From: Streptomyces chryseus
Lineage (GTDB): Bacteria; Actinomycetota; Actinomycetes; Streptomycetales; Streptomycetaceae
Assembly (NCBI RefSeq): GCF_014650755.1
Contig: NZ_BMVO01000001.1
Span: forward strand, 248,001 to 312,000
Length of the DNA: 64,000 bases
Direction: 5' to 3'
The translations under genes and the position numbers were made by a program. A model generated the notes under the pieces. That model did no database searches. It had not been told where the DNA came from and saw only the letters and a program-made list of their open reading frames with translations. Positions 28,505 through 37,290 of the stretch are shown here, piece after piece (the stretch's first letter is position 1; the number at the start of each line of letters is the position of its first letter).

Positions 28505-29413
28505 GTGAGTACGGACGTGACCATCGGGAGCGAGGTCGTGCACGGCTATCCGCACCTGGCGACCGTGCGGTCCGCCCTCGCCGCGCTGCACAGACGACTC
28601 TCGTACGACGGCGTGCACTCCTACGCCCCGAGCGTCCTCCCCGCCGACGTGGCCTTCTCGGACCAGGACGACCTGCACCTCGGCACCCAGCGCGTGGCCC
28701 GCGCCCTCGTCCACCACCTGCACCTGCCGGACGCCCGGATGATCGTGAGCTTCCGCGCGATGGAGCACGCGGCGAGCGTGGAGCTGGCGGCGGGGCCGGA
28801 GTACTTCATCGAGCTCAACGCGCGCTTCAGGACCCACCGCAACGACATCGGGGCCGCTCTCGCGCACGAGATCACCCATGTGCTGCTGCACCGGCTCGGT
28901 CTCGCGTTCGAGGGCACCCGTGACAACGAGATCCTCACCGACACCGTGACGACGTACCTGGGAGCGGGCTGGCTGCTGCTCGACGCGTACCGCGAGGACG
29001 GCACGTCCAGCCAGAAGCTCGGCTATCTCACCCCGGAGGAGTTCGGGTACGTCCTGGCGAAGCGGGCGACCGCCTTCGGCGAGGACCCCGCGCCCTGGTT
29101 CACCAGCCCGCAGGCCTACACGGCGTACACGAAGGGACGCGCGCGGGCCCTGCACGACGAACGGCAGCCGCCGCTGACCTCGGCGGGCTGGGCGGGGCGC
29201 CGGCGGTACGCGAAGGAACGGCGGAACGCACAGGAGAACGGCAGCCGTGCGGACCGCGGTTCGTCGTCGTACGCCTTCGAGGGAGGCGGCCGCGACACCC
29301 TGCGCGTGTCGTTCCCGTGCCCCACCTGCGAACAGCGGATACGCGTTCCCGTGAGCGGTCGCGTACGGGCGCGCTGCGCGCTGTGCCGCACGGTTCTCGA
29401 ATGCGACACGTGA
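28505..29413 (+). CDS. Putative zinc metallopeptidase with C-terminal zinc-ribbon
   Basis: About 302 residues. Near residues 118-130 is ALAHEITHVLLHRLG, an HExxH zinc-binding motif, followed by a helix with DNEILTDTVTTYLGAGWLLLD that may supply a further acidic ligand, a pattern seen in small minigluzincin-like proteases. The C terminus contains CPTC and, 15 residues later, CALC, typical of a zinc ribbon. There is no signal peptide, so it is probably cytoplasmic. Start choice is uncertain: GTG codons at 28487, 28499, 28505 and 28517 are in frame; 28505 gives the most plausible N terminus. A TACAGT hexamer (28463-28468) may be its -10 box. Function unknown. Confidence 0.75.
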   Translation: MSTDVTIGSEVVHGYPHLATVRSALAALHRRLSYDGVHSYAPSVLPADVAFSDQDDLHLGTQRVARALVHHLHLPDARMIVSFRAMEHAASVELAAGPEYFIELNARFRTHRNDIGAALAHEITHVLLHRLGLAFEGTRDNEILTDTVTTYLGAGWLLLDAYREDGTSSQKLGYLTPEEFGYVLAKRATAFGEDPAPWFTSPQAYTAYTKGRARALHDERQPPLTSAGWAGRRRYAKERRNAQENGSRADRGSSSYAFEGGGRDTLRVSFPCPTCEQRIRVPVSGRVRARCALCRTVLECDT

Positions 29414-29430
29414 ACGCGCACGCGTAGGGT
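29402..29430 (+). promoter_or_regulatory. Promoter of a leaderless ankyrin/HEAT mRNA
   Basis: TGCGAC (29402-29407), a 17-bp spacer and TAGGGT (29425-29430) lie six bases before the ATG at 29437. The -35 box overlaps the end of the preceding gene. No Shine-Dalgarno sequence is present, so the mRNA is predicted to start at the ATG. Confidence 0.6.
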
Positions 29431-29436
29431 CGCACC

Positions 29437-30966
29437 ATGACGAACGACGCTGCGGCGGCCCCGCAGACCCTGTTCGAAGCGCTGTACGACGACAGCGACG
29501 ACACCGTCGTACGGCTGCTGCGCTCCGGCGTGCCCGCCGAGTCCACCGACGACGAGGGCGCGACCGCGCTCTACCGGGCGGCCCTGCAGAACCGCCCCGG
29601 CATGGTGCGACTGCTGCTCGCGGCGGGCGCCGACCCCGACCGGGCGAGCGGCCCCGGGGGGACGGACCTGCCCCTGTGCGGCGCGGCGGTCGGCGGGCAC
29701 ACGGAGGTGGTGGAGGCCCTGCTGGCGGCGGGGGCGACACCCGACCTCCGTGAGGAACTGGACTTCACGGCGCTGGCGTGGGCCGTACGGCAGGGCCACG
29801 CCGACACCGCCGAGGCGCTTTTGGAGTACGGCGCCGATCCGGACCTCCCCGCTCCGGGGACGGAGCCGCCCCTGGTGCTCGCCGCGCGGCGCGGGTCCAC
29901 GGAGACCGTGCGGGCCCTGCTGCGGCACGGCGCCTCGGCCGTACGGGAGGCATTGGACGAGGCGCGGCGCCGGCTCGGGGTCGACGTGGAGGAGGCGCTG
30001 CGGGCGGAGCTGTTGGCGACGTTCGCGGACGGCTCCGGGGAGCCGGGCGCGGCGCCGCCCGAGACCGTCACGAGCCGCATCGTGGAAGACGGCGGGGAGA
30101 CCGTCGTCGTCGAACTGCTGCGGGACGGCCGTTCCACGGCGGGCGTCGAGCAGCAGACCGGGCACGCGGCGATCGCCACGCTCCTGGAGGAGAGGCTGGG
30201 CATCCGCACGCCCTTCGAGGAGCTCGCCGGCCGGGCTCTGAGCGGCGGTGACCCCGGCCGGGACGAGTGGATGGAGGCCGTGGCGGCGCTGTGGCGGCGC
30301 GGTGACGAGGAGACGTTCCAGGCGGCGGCCGCGTGGTGTGCGAGCGGCGACCCGCTGCGGCAGGCGTTCGCGGCCGATGTGCTGGCGCAGCTCGGCTTCG
30401 AGCAGGGGGGCAAGCCGTTCGCGGCGCGCGCCCTGCCGCTGCTGCGGGAGCTGGCGCGCGAGGCGGGGGACTCCGAGTCCGAGCTGGCCCAGGCGGCCGT
30501 GCTGGCGTTGGGGCACCACGGCGACCCCGCGGCCCTGCCCGAGATCCTGCGCCACGCGGGCCACCCGGACGCCGATGTACGTCACCGGGTGGCCCTCTCG
30601 CTCATCGGGCTCGTCCCCGCCGACCACCGGGAGGGCGCGGCGGCGCTGATCGCGCTCAGCCGGGACCCGGACGACGAGGTGCGCGACTGGGCGACGCTGG
30701 CACTGGCCGGTTCCGACGCCGACACGCCCGAGATCCGCGAGGCGCTCACGGACCGCCTGGAGGACCACGACCCCGACACGGCGGCGGAGGCGGCCGGCGG
30801 TCTCGCGGCGCGTGGGGACGCCCGGGCGGTCGAGGCGCTGGCCCGGCTGCTGCGGGAGGAGGACCCGGAGGGTTACGCGTACGCGACGGCGCGCGAAGCG
30901 CTGGAGCACGTGAAGGACGCTCCGACCAGGCGTCTGCTGGAACGCACACCGCCGCGCTGCCCGTGA
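29437..30966 (+). CDS. Ankyrin-repeat and HEAT-repeat fusion protein
   Basis: A 509-residue repeat protein without enzymatic motifs. Residues ~10-170 are ankyrin repeats (for example GATALYRAALQNRPGMVRLLLAAGADPD, then a copy ending EALLAAGATPD and one ending EALLEYGADPD). Residues ~285-500 are HEAT-like helical pairs (AAVLALGHHGDPAALPEIL, ADVRHRVALSLIGLVPAD, DEVRDWATLALAGSDAD). A linker of about 100 residues joins them. It has no signal peptide. Such proteins usually act as protein-binding scaffolds. It starts 23 bp after the metallopeptidase stop but appears to have its own leaderless promoter; it is convergent with the steroid-catabolism SDR downstream. Confidence 0.88.
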   Translation: MTNDAAAAPQTLFEALYDDSDDTVVRLLRSGVPAESTDDEGATALYRAALQNRPGMVRLLLAAGADPDRASGPGGTDLPLCGAAVGGHTEVVEALLAAGATPDLREELDFTALAWAVRQGHADTAEALLEYGADPDLPAPGTEPPLVLAARRGSTETVRALLRHGASAVREALDEARRRLGVDVEEALRAELLATFADGSGEPGAAPPETVTSRIVEDGGETVVVELLRDGRSTAGVEQQTGHAAIATLLEERLGIRTPFEELAGRALSGGDPGRDEWMEAVAALWRRGDEETFQAAAAWCASGDPLRQAFAADVLAQLGFEQGGKPFAARALPLLRELAREAGDSESELAQAAVLALGHHGDPAALPEILRHAGHPDADVRHRVALSLIGLVPADHREGAAALIALSRDPDDEVRDWATLALAGSDADTPEIREALTDRLEDHDPDTAAEAAGGLAARGDARAVEALARLLREEDPEGYAYATAREALEHVKDAPTRRLLERTPPRCP

Positions 30967-31050
30967 GGGCGCCTCCTCCCCCGCTCGGGGCCGGTCTCGC
31001 GCCCGTACGCGACCCGGTGCGGGCCGCCCCGCCGCGCCGGCCCGGGAGCC

Positions 31051-31974
31051 CTACCGTGCCCCGTACACCCCGCCGGGAGGCTCGGACTTCGCCAGCAGCC
31101 TCGACGCCGTCTCCCCCGCCTCCGACGGGGTCCAGCGGGCGCCCTTGTCCGCCGTGGGGCCGGGGCGCCAGCCCTCCATGACGGTGATGCGCCCCGCCTC
31201 CGCCTCGAAGACCCGTCCCGTCACCCCCGCCGACGCCGCCGAGCCCAGCCACACCACCAGCGGCGAGACGTTGTCCGGCGCCATCGCGTCGAACGCGCCG
31301 GCCGCTCCCGGCGGCGCCATCGTCTCGGCGAAGGTCCGCTCCGTCATGCGGGTACGGGCCACCGGTGCGACCGCGTTGACCTGGACGCCGTACCCGCGCA
31401 GCTCCTCGGCCGCGACCAGGGTGAGCCCGACGATCCCCGCCTTCGCGGCCGCGTAGTTGGCCTGTCCCACGCTCCCCAGCAGCCCCGCCCCCGAGCTGGT
31501 GTTGACGACGCGGGCCGCCGTCTCCCGCCCCGCCTTCGCCTCGGCCCGCCAGTACCGGGCGGCGTGCCGCAGCGGCAGGAAGTGCCCCTTCAGGTGGACG
31601 CGCACGACCGCGTCCCAGTCGTCCTCGTCGAGGTTGACGAGCATCCGGTCGCGCAGGAAGCCGGCGTTGTTGACGAGGGTGTCGAGCCGCCCGAACGTCT
31701 CGACGGCCGTGGCGACCAGCGACGCCGCTCCCCGCGCCGACGCGATGTCGCCGAAGTGGGCCACCGCCTCTCCCCCCGCCGCCGCGATCTCCTCGACGAC
31801 GCGCTGCGCGGGCCCCGCCGACGTTCCCGCGCCGTCCGGGCCGCCCCCGAGGTCGTTGACGACGACCTTCGCGCCCTCCGCCGCGAAGGCCAGGGCGTGG
31901 GCCCTGCCGAGCCCCCTCCCCGCGCCCGTCACGACGACGACCCGTCCGTCGCAGATTCCGCTGTCCGTCGTCAT
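31051..31974 (-). CDS. SDR-family hydroxyacyl-CoA dehydrogenase-like protein (Rv3548c-like)
   Basis: A 307-residue classical short-chain dehydrogenase: cofactor motif TGAGRGLGRAHA, NNAG, catalytic Ser in NTSSGAGLLG and YAAAK. The NDLGG after the second beta strand is typical of the MFE-2 type (3R)-hydroxyacyl-CoA dehydrogenase branch, in which NAD is preferred. From memory, its length and position match M. tuberculosis Rv3548c, which lies next to Rv3549c and divergent from echA20. It is the last gene of the left minus-strand unit, one base after the next SDR. Its role in side-chain or ring degradation is inferred from context. Confidence 0.85.
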   Translation of the reverse strand: MTTDSGICDGRVVVVTGAGRGLGRAHALAFAAEGAKVVVNDLGGGPDGAGTSAGPAQRVVEEIAAAGGEAVAHFGDIASARGAASLVATAVETFGRLDTLVNNAGFLRDRMLVNLDEDDWDAVVRVHLKGHFLPLRHAARYWRAEAKAGRETAARVVNTSSGAGLLGSVGQANYAAAKAGIVGLTLVAAEELRGYGVQVNAVAPVARTRMTERTFAETMAPPGAAGAFDAMAPDNVSPLVVWLGSAASAGVTGRVFEAEAGRITVMEGWRPGPTADKGARWTPSEAGETASRLLAKSEPPGGVYGAR

Positions 31975-31975
31975 G

Positions 31976-32740
31976 TCACTTCTCCCTGTTGGCTGTCGCG
32001 GCGTCGAGGAAGGCGGGGCGTTCCCCGCCGCCGTGGACGAGGAGGGACGCGCCGTTCACGTACGCCGCGCGTGCGGAGGCGAGGAAGACCGCCGCGTCGC
32101 CGATCTCGCGCGGCTCGGCGAGGCGGCCCGCCGGGACCGTACGGGCGACGGCCGCGAGACCGGCGTCGTCGCCGTAGTGCAGGTGGGACAGCTCGGTGCG
32201 GACCATGCCGGGGACGAGCGTGTTCACCCGTACGCGGGGCGCCCACTCCACCGCCATCGAGCGGGCCAGGTTCTCCAGCCCCGCCTTGGCCGCTCCGTAC
32301 GCGGCCGTGCCCGGCGAGGGCCTCGTCCCGCTGACACTGCCGATCATCACGACCGAGCCGCCGGAAGCACGAAGGTGCTCGTACGCCGCCAGGGAGGCCC
32401 GCAGCGGGGCGGTCAGGTTCAGTTCGACGACCCGTGCGTGGCGCGCCGTCTCCCCTTCGCCCAGCAGCCGGTACGGCGTCCCGCCCGCGTTGTTGACCAG
32501 TACGTCGAGACGTCCGTACGCCGCCACGACGCCCGCGAAGAACTCCTGGACGGCCGGGCCGTCCCGCAGGTCCAGGGGCCGGAACTCCGCCTGCCGCCCG
32601 CCCTCTTCGACCACCGCGTGCGGCGGCCGGCGCGCGCAGACCACCACCCGCGCGCCCGCCGCCAGGAACGCCCGCGCGATGCCGGCGCCGACGCCGCGCG
32701 TGCCGCCGGTGACGACGGCGACCCTCCCTTTCAGTTCCAT
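31976..32740 (-). CDS. SDR-family oxidoreductase (Rv3549c-like)
   Basis: A 254-residue short-chain dehydrogenase: TGGTRGVGAGIARAF, VLVNNAGG, catalytic Ser in MIGSVSG, YGAAK, and a C-terminal VNGASLLVHGGGE. The CARR after the second strand suggests NADP preference. It is the first gene of the minus-strand unit that begins at the left KstR2-like operator, whose 30-bp palindrome ends about 10 bp from its start codon. The same arrangement (two SDRs divergent from echA20) is found in the mycobacterial HIP degradation cluster as I recall it. Substrate unknown. Confidence 0.85.
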   Translation of the reverse strand: MELKGRVAVVTGGTRGVGAGIARAFLAAGARVVVCARRPPHAVVEEGGRQAEFRPLDLRDGPAVQEFFAGVVAAYGRLDVLVNNAGGTPYRLLGEGETARHARVVELNLTAPLRASLAAYEHLRASGGSVVMIGSVSGTRPSPGTAAYGAAKAGLENLARSMAVEWAPRVRVNTLVPGMVRTELSHLHYGDDAGLAAVARTVPAGRLAEPREIGDAAVFLASARAAYVNGASLLVHGGGERPAFLDAATANREK

Positions 32741-32750
32741 TCGCTGCTAC

Positions 32751-32780
32751 CTTCCCACCTAACAAATGTTTGGTGGAAAG
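32751..32780. promoter_or_regulatory. KstR2-like operator, left copy
   Basis: An imperfect 30-bp palindrome in the divergent promoter between an SDR gene and echA20. The core on the minus strand reads ACCAAACATTTGTTAGG; the central 22 bp (32755-32776) pair at 10 of 11 positions. The core differs by one base from the right copy at 42191-42207 and resembles the published KstR2 motif AnCAAGnnCTTGnT. Confidence 0.75.
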
Positions 32781-32795
32781 GTAGCTGATCCGCTC

Positions 32796-33590
32796 ATGGG
32801 TGTCTCCACCGCAAGCCCCGCAGGACCGGAAGGGCCGGAAGGGCCGGACAAGGCCGTCGCCGTGGTCACGGTCGACTTCCCGCCCGTCAACGCGCTTCCC
32901 GTGCGGGGCTGGTACGCCCTCGCCGACGCGGTCCGCGCCGCCGGCCGGGACCCGGACGTGCGCTGCGTCGTCCTCGCCGCCGAGGGCCGCGGCTTCAACG
33001 CCGGCGTCGACATCAAGGAGCTGCTGCGCGACCCCGGCCACGCCTCGCTCATCGGCGCCAACCGGGGCTGCGCCGAGGCGTTCGCCGCCGTCTACGAGTG
33101 CGAGGTGCCCGTCGTCGCGGCCGTCGGCGGCCACTGCCTGGGCGGCGGCATCGGCCTCGCCGGCAACGCCGACGCGATCGTCGCCTCCGACGACGCCACC
33201 TTCGGCCTGCCCGAGCTGGACCGGGGCGCGCTCGGCGCCGCCACCCATCTCGCCCGTCTCGTCCCCCAGCACCTGATGCGCGCGCTGTACTACACCTCGC
33301 GCACCGCCACCGCCGCCGAACTGCACGCCCACGGCTCGGTGTGGAAGGTCGTCCCGCGCGCCCGGCTCCTCGCCGAAGCCCTCTGCCTGGCACGCGAGAT
33401 CGCCCGCAAGGACGGCACCCTCCTGCGGCTCGCCAAGGCCGCGATCAACGGCATCGACCCCGTGGACGTACGCCGCAGCTACCGCTTCGAGCAGGGCTTC
33501 ACCTTCGAGGCCAACCTCAGCGGCGTGGCGGACCGCGTCCGCGCCGGCTTCGGCGACGACACCCGGGACCAGGAGGGCGGCCGGCCGTGA
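32796..33590 (+). CDS. echA20: Enoyl-CoA hydratase/isomerase family, EchA20-like ring hydrolase
   Basis: A 264-residue crotonase-fold protein: VTVDFPPVNALPVRGWYAL, the oxyanion segment AEGRGFNAGVDIKELL, HCLGGGIGLAGNADAIVASDDATFGLPELDRGALG and a C-terminal helical region. Context (divergent SDR pair, directly followed by ipdA, ipdB and ipdC) matches EchA20, described as a hydrolase that opens a ring of HIEC-CoA in steroid D/C-ring breakdown. ATG 32796 is preferred over the in-frame ATG 32766, which lies inside the operator. Its stop overlaps the ipdA GTG. The specific function rests on synteny, not on active-site residues. Confidence 0.82.
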   Translation: MGVSTASPAGPEGPEGPDKAVAVVTVDFPPVNALPVRGWYALADAVRAAGRDPDVRCVVLAAEGRGFNAGVDIKELLRDPGHASLIGANRGCAEAFAAVYECEVPVVAAVGGHCLGGGIGLAGNADAIVASDDATFGLPELDRGALGAATHLARLVPQHLMRALYYTSRTATAAELHAHGSVWKVVPRARLLAEALCLAREIARKDGTLLRLAKAAINGIDPVDVRRSYRFEQGFTFEANLSGVADRVRAGFGDDTRDQEGGRP

Positions 33591-34435
33591 CCGACAAGAC
33601 GATGACTCCCGAAGAGGCCGTCGCGGGTCTCCGCAGCGGCATGACCGTAGGCATCGGCGGCTGGGGGTCGCGCCGCAAGCCGATGGCCCTGGTCCGCGCC
33701 CTGCTCCGTACCGGAATCACCGACCTCACCGTCGTCTCGTACGGCGGCCCGGACGTCGGCCTCCTCGCCGCCGCCGGCAGGATCCGCGAACTCGTCACGG
33801 CCTTCGTCACGCTCGACTCGATCCCCCTGGAGCCGCACTACCGCGCGGCCCGCGAGAAAGGCGCCTTCGCGCTCACCGAGCTCGACGAGGCGATGTTCAT
33901 GTGGGGCCTGCGCGCCGCCGCCAACCGGCTGCCCTTCCTGCCCGTCCGGGCCGGCATCGGCTCCGACGTGATGCGCGTCAACCCCTCGCTCCGCACGGTC
34001 ACCTCGCCCTACGAGGACGGGGAGGAGTTCGTCGCCGTACCGGCCCTGCGCCTGGACGCCGCGCTGGTCCACCTGAACCGCGCCGACCGGTTCGGCAACG
34101 GCCAGTACCTCGGCCCCGACCCGTACTTCGACGACCTGTTCTGCGAGGCGGCCGACGCGGCGTACGTCTCCTGCGAGCAGGTGGTGGCGACGGCGGAGCT
34201 GACGAAGGAGGCGCCGGTGCAGAGCCTCCTCGTACAGCGCCACTACGTCACCGGCGTGATCGAGACGCCCAACGGCGCGCACTTCACCTCCTGCGCCCCC
34301 GACTACGGCCGCGACGAGGCCTTCCAGCGGCTGTACGCGGCCACGCCCTGGCCGGACTTCGCCGCCCGCTTCCTGTCCGGCGACGAGAAGACCTACCAGC
34401 GCGCCGTACAGGCCTGGCACGAGGAGCAGAAGTGA
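33587..34435 (+). CDS. ipdA: CoA-transferase family ring-opening hydrolase, alpha subunit
   Basis: A 282-residue family I CoA-transferase-like alpha subunit: GLRSGMTVGIGGWGSRRKPMALVRALLRTG at the N terminus, then ALTELDEAMFMWGLRAAANRLPFLPVRAGIGSDV. In the Ipd family the IpdA-IpdB pair does not transfer CoA but hydrolytically opens the last steroid-derived ring (COCHEA-CoA). GTG at 33587 overlaps the upstream stop by four bases and it is coupled in the same way to ipdB. Pairing with ipdB and ipdC and the KstR2-like operator upstream support this over a generic 3-oxoacid CoA-transferase. Confidence 0.87.
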   Translation: MTDKTMTPEEAVAGLRSGMTVGIGGWGSRRKPMALVRALLRTGITDLTVVSYGGPDVGLLAAAGRIRELVTAFVTLDSIPLEPHYRAAREKGAFALTELDEAMFMWGLRAAANRLPFLPVRAGIGSDVMRVNPSLRTVTSPYEDGEEFVAVPALRLDAALVHLNRADRFGNGQYLGPDPYFDDLFCEAADAAYVSCEQVVATAELTKEAPVQSLLVQRHYVTGVIETPNGAHFTSCAPDYGRDEAFQRLYAATPWPDFAARFLSGDEKTYQRAVQAWHEEQK

Positions 34436-35175
34436 GCGCCGCCGCACCCCCCACCCGCGCCGAGTACTGCGTCGTCGCCTGCGCCGAGACCTGGCGCGGC
34501 AACGGAGAGGTGCTGGCCAGCCCCATGGGCACCGTCCCCGGCATCGGCGCCCGCCTGGCCGGACGCACCTTCTCGCCCGACCTGCTCCTCACCGACGGCG
34601 AGGCCCTGCTGGTCCGCCCGGACGGCACCCCGGAGGGCTGGCTTCCGTACCGCCGGCACCTCGAAATGGTCACGGGCGGCAGGCGCCACGTCATGATGGG
34701 CGCCAGCCAGCTCGACCGCTTCGGCAACCAGAACATCTCCTGCATCGGCGACTGGCGGCGGCCCGCCCGCCAGCTCCTCGGCGTACGCGGAGCTCCCGTC
34801 AACACGCTGAACAATCCGACGAGTTACTGGGTCCCGAAGCACTCCCCGCGCGTCTTCGTCGAGAAGGTCGACATGGTGTCCGGCGTCGGCTACGACAACG
34901 CGGCAGCCGCCGGGCCGAGCGCCACCCGCCACCACCGGATCCCCCGCGTCGTCACGAACCTCTGCGTCCTCGACTTCGACACGCCCGACCACTCGATGCG
35001 CCTCGCCGCGCTCCACCCCGGCGTCACCGCCGACCAGGTCCGGCAGGCGACGGGCTTCGCCCTCACCGTGCCGGCCGACGTGCCGTACACCCGCGATCCC
35101 TCCCCCGGGGAACTCCGCCTGATCCGCGAGGTCATCGACCCGGACGGCCTGCGCGAGCGGGAGGTCGGGCCCTGA
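34432..35175 (+). CDS. ipdB: CoA-transferase family ring-opening hydrolase, beta subunit
   Basis: A 247-residue beta subunit of the family I CoA-transferase fold: CAETWRGNGEVLASPMGTVPGIGARLA, then DLLLTDGEA, HVMMGASQLDRFGNQNISCIGDW and the C-terminal DFDTPDHSMRLAALHPGVTADQV. Generic CoA-transferase beta subunits have a catalytic Glu in an S-E-N-G type motif; I do not see it here, which fits a hydrolase rather than a transferase. It would form a heterodimer with IpdA. GTG start at 34432 and both ends overlap the neighbouring genes. Confidence 0.87.
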   Translation: MSAAAPPTRAEYCVVACAETWRGNGEVLASPMGTVPGIGARLAGRTFSPDLLLTDGEALLVRPDGTPEGWLPYRRHLEMVTGGRRHVMMGASQLDRFGNQNISCIGDWRRPARQLLGVRGAPVNTLNNPTSYWVPKHSPRVFVEKVDMVSGVGYDNAAAAGPSATRHHRIPRVVTNLCVLDFDTPDHSMRLAALHPGVTADQVRQATGFALTVPADVPYTRDPSPGELRLIREVIDPDGLREREVGP

Positions 35176-36257
35176 TGGAGACGGCGCTCACCGCACTCAC
35201 CGGAGTCAGGCACCCGATCGTGCAGACCGGCATGGGATGGGTCGCGGGCCCCCGCCTCGTCTCGGCGGCCGCCGAGGCGGGCGCGCTGGGCGTCCTGGCC
35301 TCCGCGACGATGACCACCGAGCAGCTGCGCCACGCCGTGCGGGAGGTCAAGTCCCGTACGGACGCGCCCTTCGGCGTCAATCTGCGCGCCGACGCGGCGG
35401 ACGCGCGGGCCCGTGTACGGATCGTCGTCGAGGAGGGCGTGAGGGTCGCCTCCTTCGCGCTCGCGCCCTCCCGGGACCTGATCGCCGAGCTGAAGGACGC
35501 GGGGGTCGTCGTCGTGCCGTCCGTCGGCGCGCGCCGGCACGCCGAGAAGGTCGCGGCCTGGGGTGCGGACGCGGTCATGGTGCAGGGCGGCGAGGGCGGC
35601 GGCCACACGGGAGAGGTGGCGACCACCGTCCTCCTCCCGCAGGTCGTCGACGCGGTGGACATCCCGGTGATCGCCGCGGGCGGCTTCTGCGACGGCCGCG
35701 GTCTGGTCGCCGCGCTGGCGTACGGCGCGGCCGGCATCGGGATGGGCACGCGCTTCCTGCTCACCTCCGACTCGACGGTCCCCGACCGGGTCAAGGCGCT
35801 GTACCTGGCGGCGGGCGTGCGGGACGTGACGGTCACGACGGCCGTCGACGGCCTCCCGCACCGCATGCTCCGTACGGAACTCGTCGACTCCCTGGAGCGG
35901 GCGGGCCGCACGAGGACCCTGGCGCGGGCCGTGCGCCGGGCGGCGGGGTTCCGGAAGATCTCCGGGCTGAGCTGGGCGGCGATGGTCCGCGAAGGTCTGG
36001 CCATGAGACACGGCAAGGACCTGACCTGGAGCCAGCTCCTGCTCGCGGCCAACACCCCGATGCTGCTCAGGGCCTCCATGGTCGAGGGCCGCACCGATCT
36101 CGGCGTGATGGCGTCCGGGCAGGTGGCGGGCCTGATCGACGATCTGCCCTCCTGCGCGGAGCTGGTGGCACGTGTCATGGCCGAGGCGGACGAAGTACTC
36201 GAACGGTTCCAGGCGCCCCGCACGTCGTCGCTCCCCACCCTGCCGACACCAGGGTGA
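35175..36257 (+). CDS. ipdC: Nitronate monooxygenase-like flavoprotein IpdC
   Basis: A 360-residue FMN-dependent TIM-barrel protein of the nitronate monooxygenase family: PIVQTGMGWVAGPRLVSAAAEAGALGVLAS, MVQGGEGGGHTGEV and VIAAGGFCDGRGLVAALAYGAAGIGMGTRFL. In steroid degradation IpdC is reported to act as an oxidoreductase on 5-hydroxy-HIC-CoA. The ATG at 35175 shares a base with the ipdB stop. It ends the left plus-strand unit; the next gene, a secreted phosphatase, has its own ribosome site and is not part of the pathway. Confidence 0.87.
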   Translation: METALTALTGVRHPIVQTGMGWVAGPRLVSAAAEAGALGVLASATMTTEQLRHAVREVKSRTDAPFGVNLRADAADARARVRIVVEEGVRVASFALAPSRDLIAELKDAGVVVVPSVGARRHAEKVAAWGADAVMVQGGEGGGHTGEVATTVLLPQVVDAVDIPVIAAGGFCDGRGLVAALAYGAAGIGMGTRFLLTSDSTVPDRVKALYLAAGVRDVTVTTAVDGLPHRMLRTELVDSLERAGRTRTLARAVRRAAGFRKISGLSWAAMVREGLAMRHGKDLTWSQLLLAANTPMLLRASMVEGRTDLGVMASGQVAGLIDDLPSCAELVARVMAEADEVLERFQAPRTSSLPTLPTPG

Positions 36258-36282
36258 CCCCTCTCCCCACAGGAGTTGTCAG

Positions 36283-37221
36283 ATGCCCCGTGCCCGATCC
36301 CGCCTCGGCCTGGCGACCGGAGCGGTCGTCACCGCTCTCGCGCTCGGCTGCCCGCCGGCCTCGGCCGTACCTTTGGAAGTCACCCCCACGGCCGTCGCCG
36401 CCGCTGCCGTTCCCCAGGGCGATGCGATACGCCAGATCCCGCTCCAGGGCGCGGTCAACGTCCGTGACATGGGCGGGTATCGCACGTACGACGGGAAGGA
36501 GACGCGCTACGGGCAGGTCTACCGCGCCGACGCGCTCAGCAAGCTCACGGACGCCGACGTCGCCGCCCTCGGCCGGCTCGGCCTGGCGAAGGTGGTCGAC
36601 TTCCGGGTCGCGCCGGAGGTCCAGTACGACGGTCCGGACCGTCTGCCGCCCGGCCTCGCCGCCACGTCCCGGCCGGTCACCGACAACGGACTGTTCGCGC
36701 GGCTGCTGACCGCCATCGGGTCGGCGGACCCGGTGCGGCAGGAGGAGATGCTCGGGGGCGGCAGGGCCGCGGCGTTCATGCGGGACGTCTACCGCACGTT
36801 CGTCACGAGCCCCGAGAACCGGGCGCGGTTCGCCGAGACGCTGCGCGACCTCGCGCACAGCGACCGCCGCTCACCCGCGCTGTACCACTGCACCTCGGGC
36901 AAGGACCGTACGGGCTGGACGAGTTACCTACTGCTGCGGGCGCTCGGCGTACCGTCGCGCACGGCGGAGCAGGACTACCTGGCGTCGAACACCTATCGCG
37001 CGGCGCACGACGCCCGGGTGCGCGCGGGGCTGAAGCAGTCCGGACTGATGCAGAACCCGGATCTGCTGATTCCGCTCCAGGAGGTCCGGCTGGACTACCT
37101 GGACGCGGCCCTGGAGCGGGTGGAGGCGGAGTACGGCGGCCTCTACGGCTATCTCACGCGGGGCCTGGGCCTCGACCACCGCACACTCGCCGCACTCCGG
37201 GCGGCACTGCTGCGCCCCTGA
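36283..37221 (+). CDS. Secreted tyrosine-protein phosphatase
   Basis: A 312-residue protein with a signal peptide (hydrophobic residues 9-28, cleavage near PASA-VP) and a PTP-like domain: NVRDMGGYRT near 59-68 and the catalytic P-loop HCTSGKDRTG with Cys203 and Arg209. It belongs to the group of secreted dual-specificity/lipid phosphatases resembling LipA/PtpB. Export suggests an extracellular phospho-substrate, which cannot be identified. ATG 36283 has AGGAG upstream. It starts 25 bp after ipdC but is functionally unrelated, so it may have been inserted or left between the halves of the steroid cluster. Confidence 0.88.
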   Translation: MPRARSRLGLATGAVVTALALGCPPASAVPLEVTPTAVAAAAVPQGDAIRQIPLQGAVNVRDMGGYRTYDGKETRYGQVYRADALSKLTDADVAALGRLGLAKVVDFRVAPEVQYDGPDRLPPGLAATSRPVTDNGLFARLLTAIGSADPVRQEEMLGGGRAAAFMRDVYRTFVTSPENRARFAETLRDLAHSDRRSPALYHCTSGKDRTGWTSYLLLRALGVPSRTAEQDYLASNTYRAAHDARVRAGLKQSGLMQNPDLLIPLQEVRLDYLDAALERVEAEYGGLYGYLTRGLGLDHRTLAALRAALLRP

Positions 37222-37234
37222 GGCCCCGCACGCA

Positions 37235-37278
37235 CCCGGCCCGCCCCCGACCCTGACACGGGAAGGGGGCGGGCCGGG
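37235..37278. terminator. Bidirectional terminator between phosphatase and helicase genes
   Basis: A perfect 14-bp GC stem (37235-37248 with 37265-37278) and a 16-base loop, placed between two convergent stop codons. Confidence 0.82.
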
Positions 37279-37290
37279 GGTGTCTCGTGC

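Noticed and set aside
36172..36282. An upstream start for the phosphatase inside ipdC
   Set aside because: The longer frame would bury the signal peptide; ATG 36283 has a ribosome site and begins the signal sequence.
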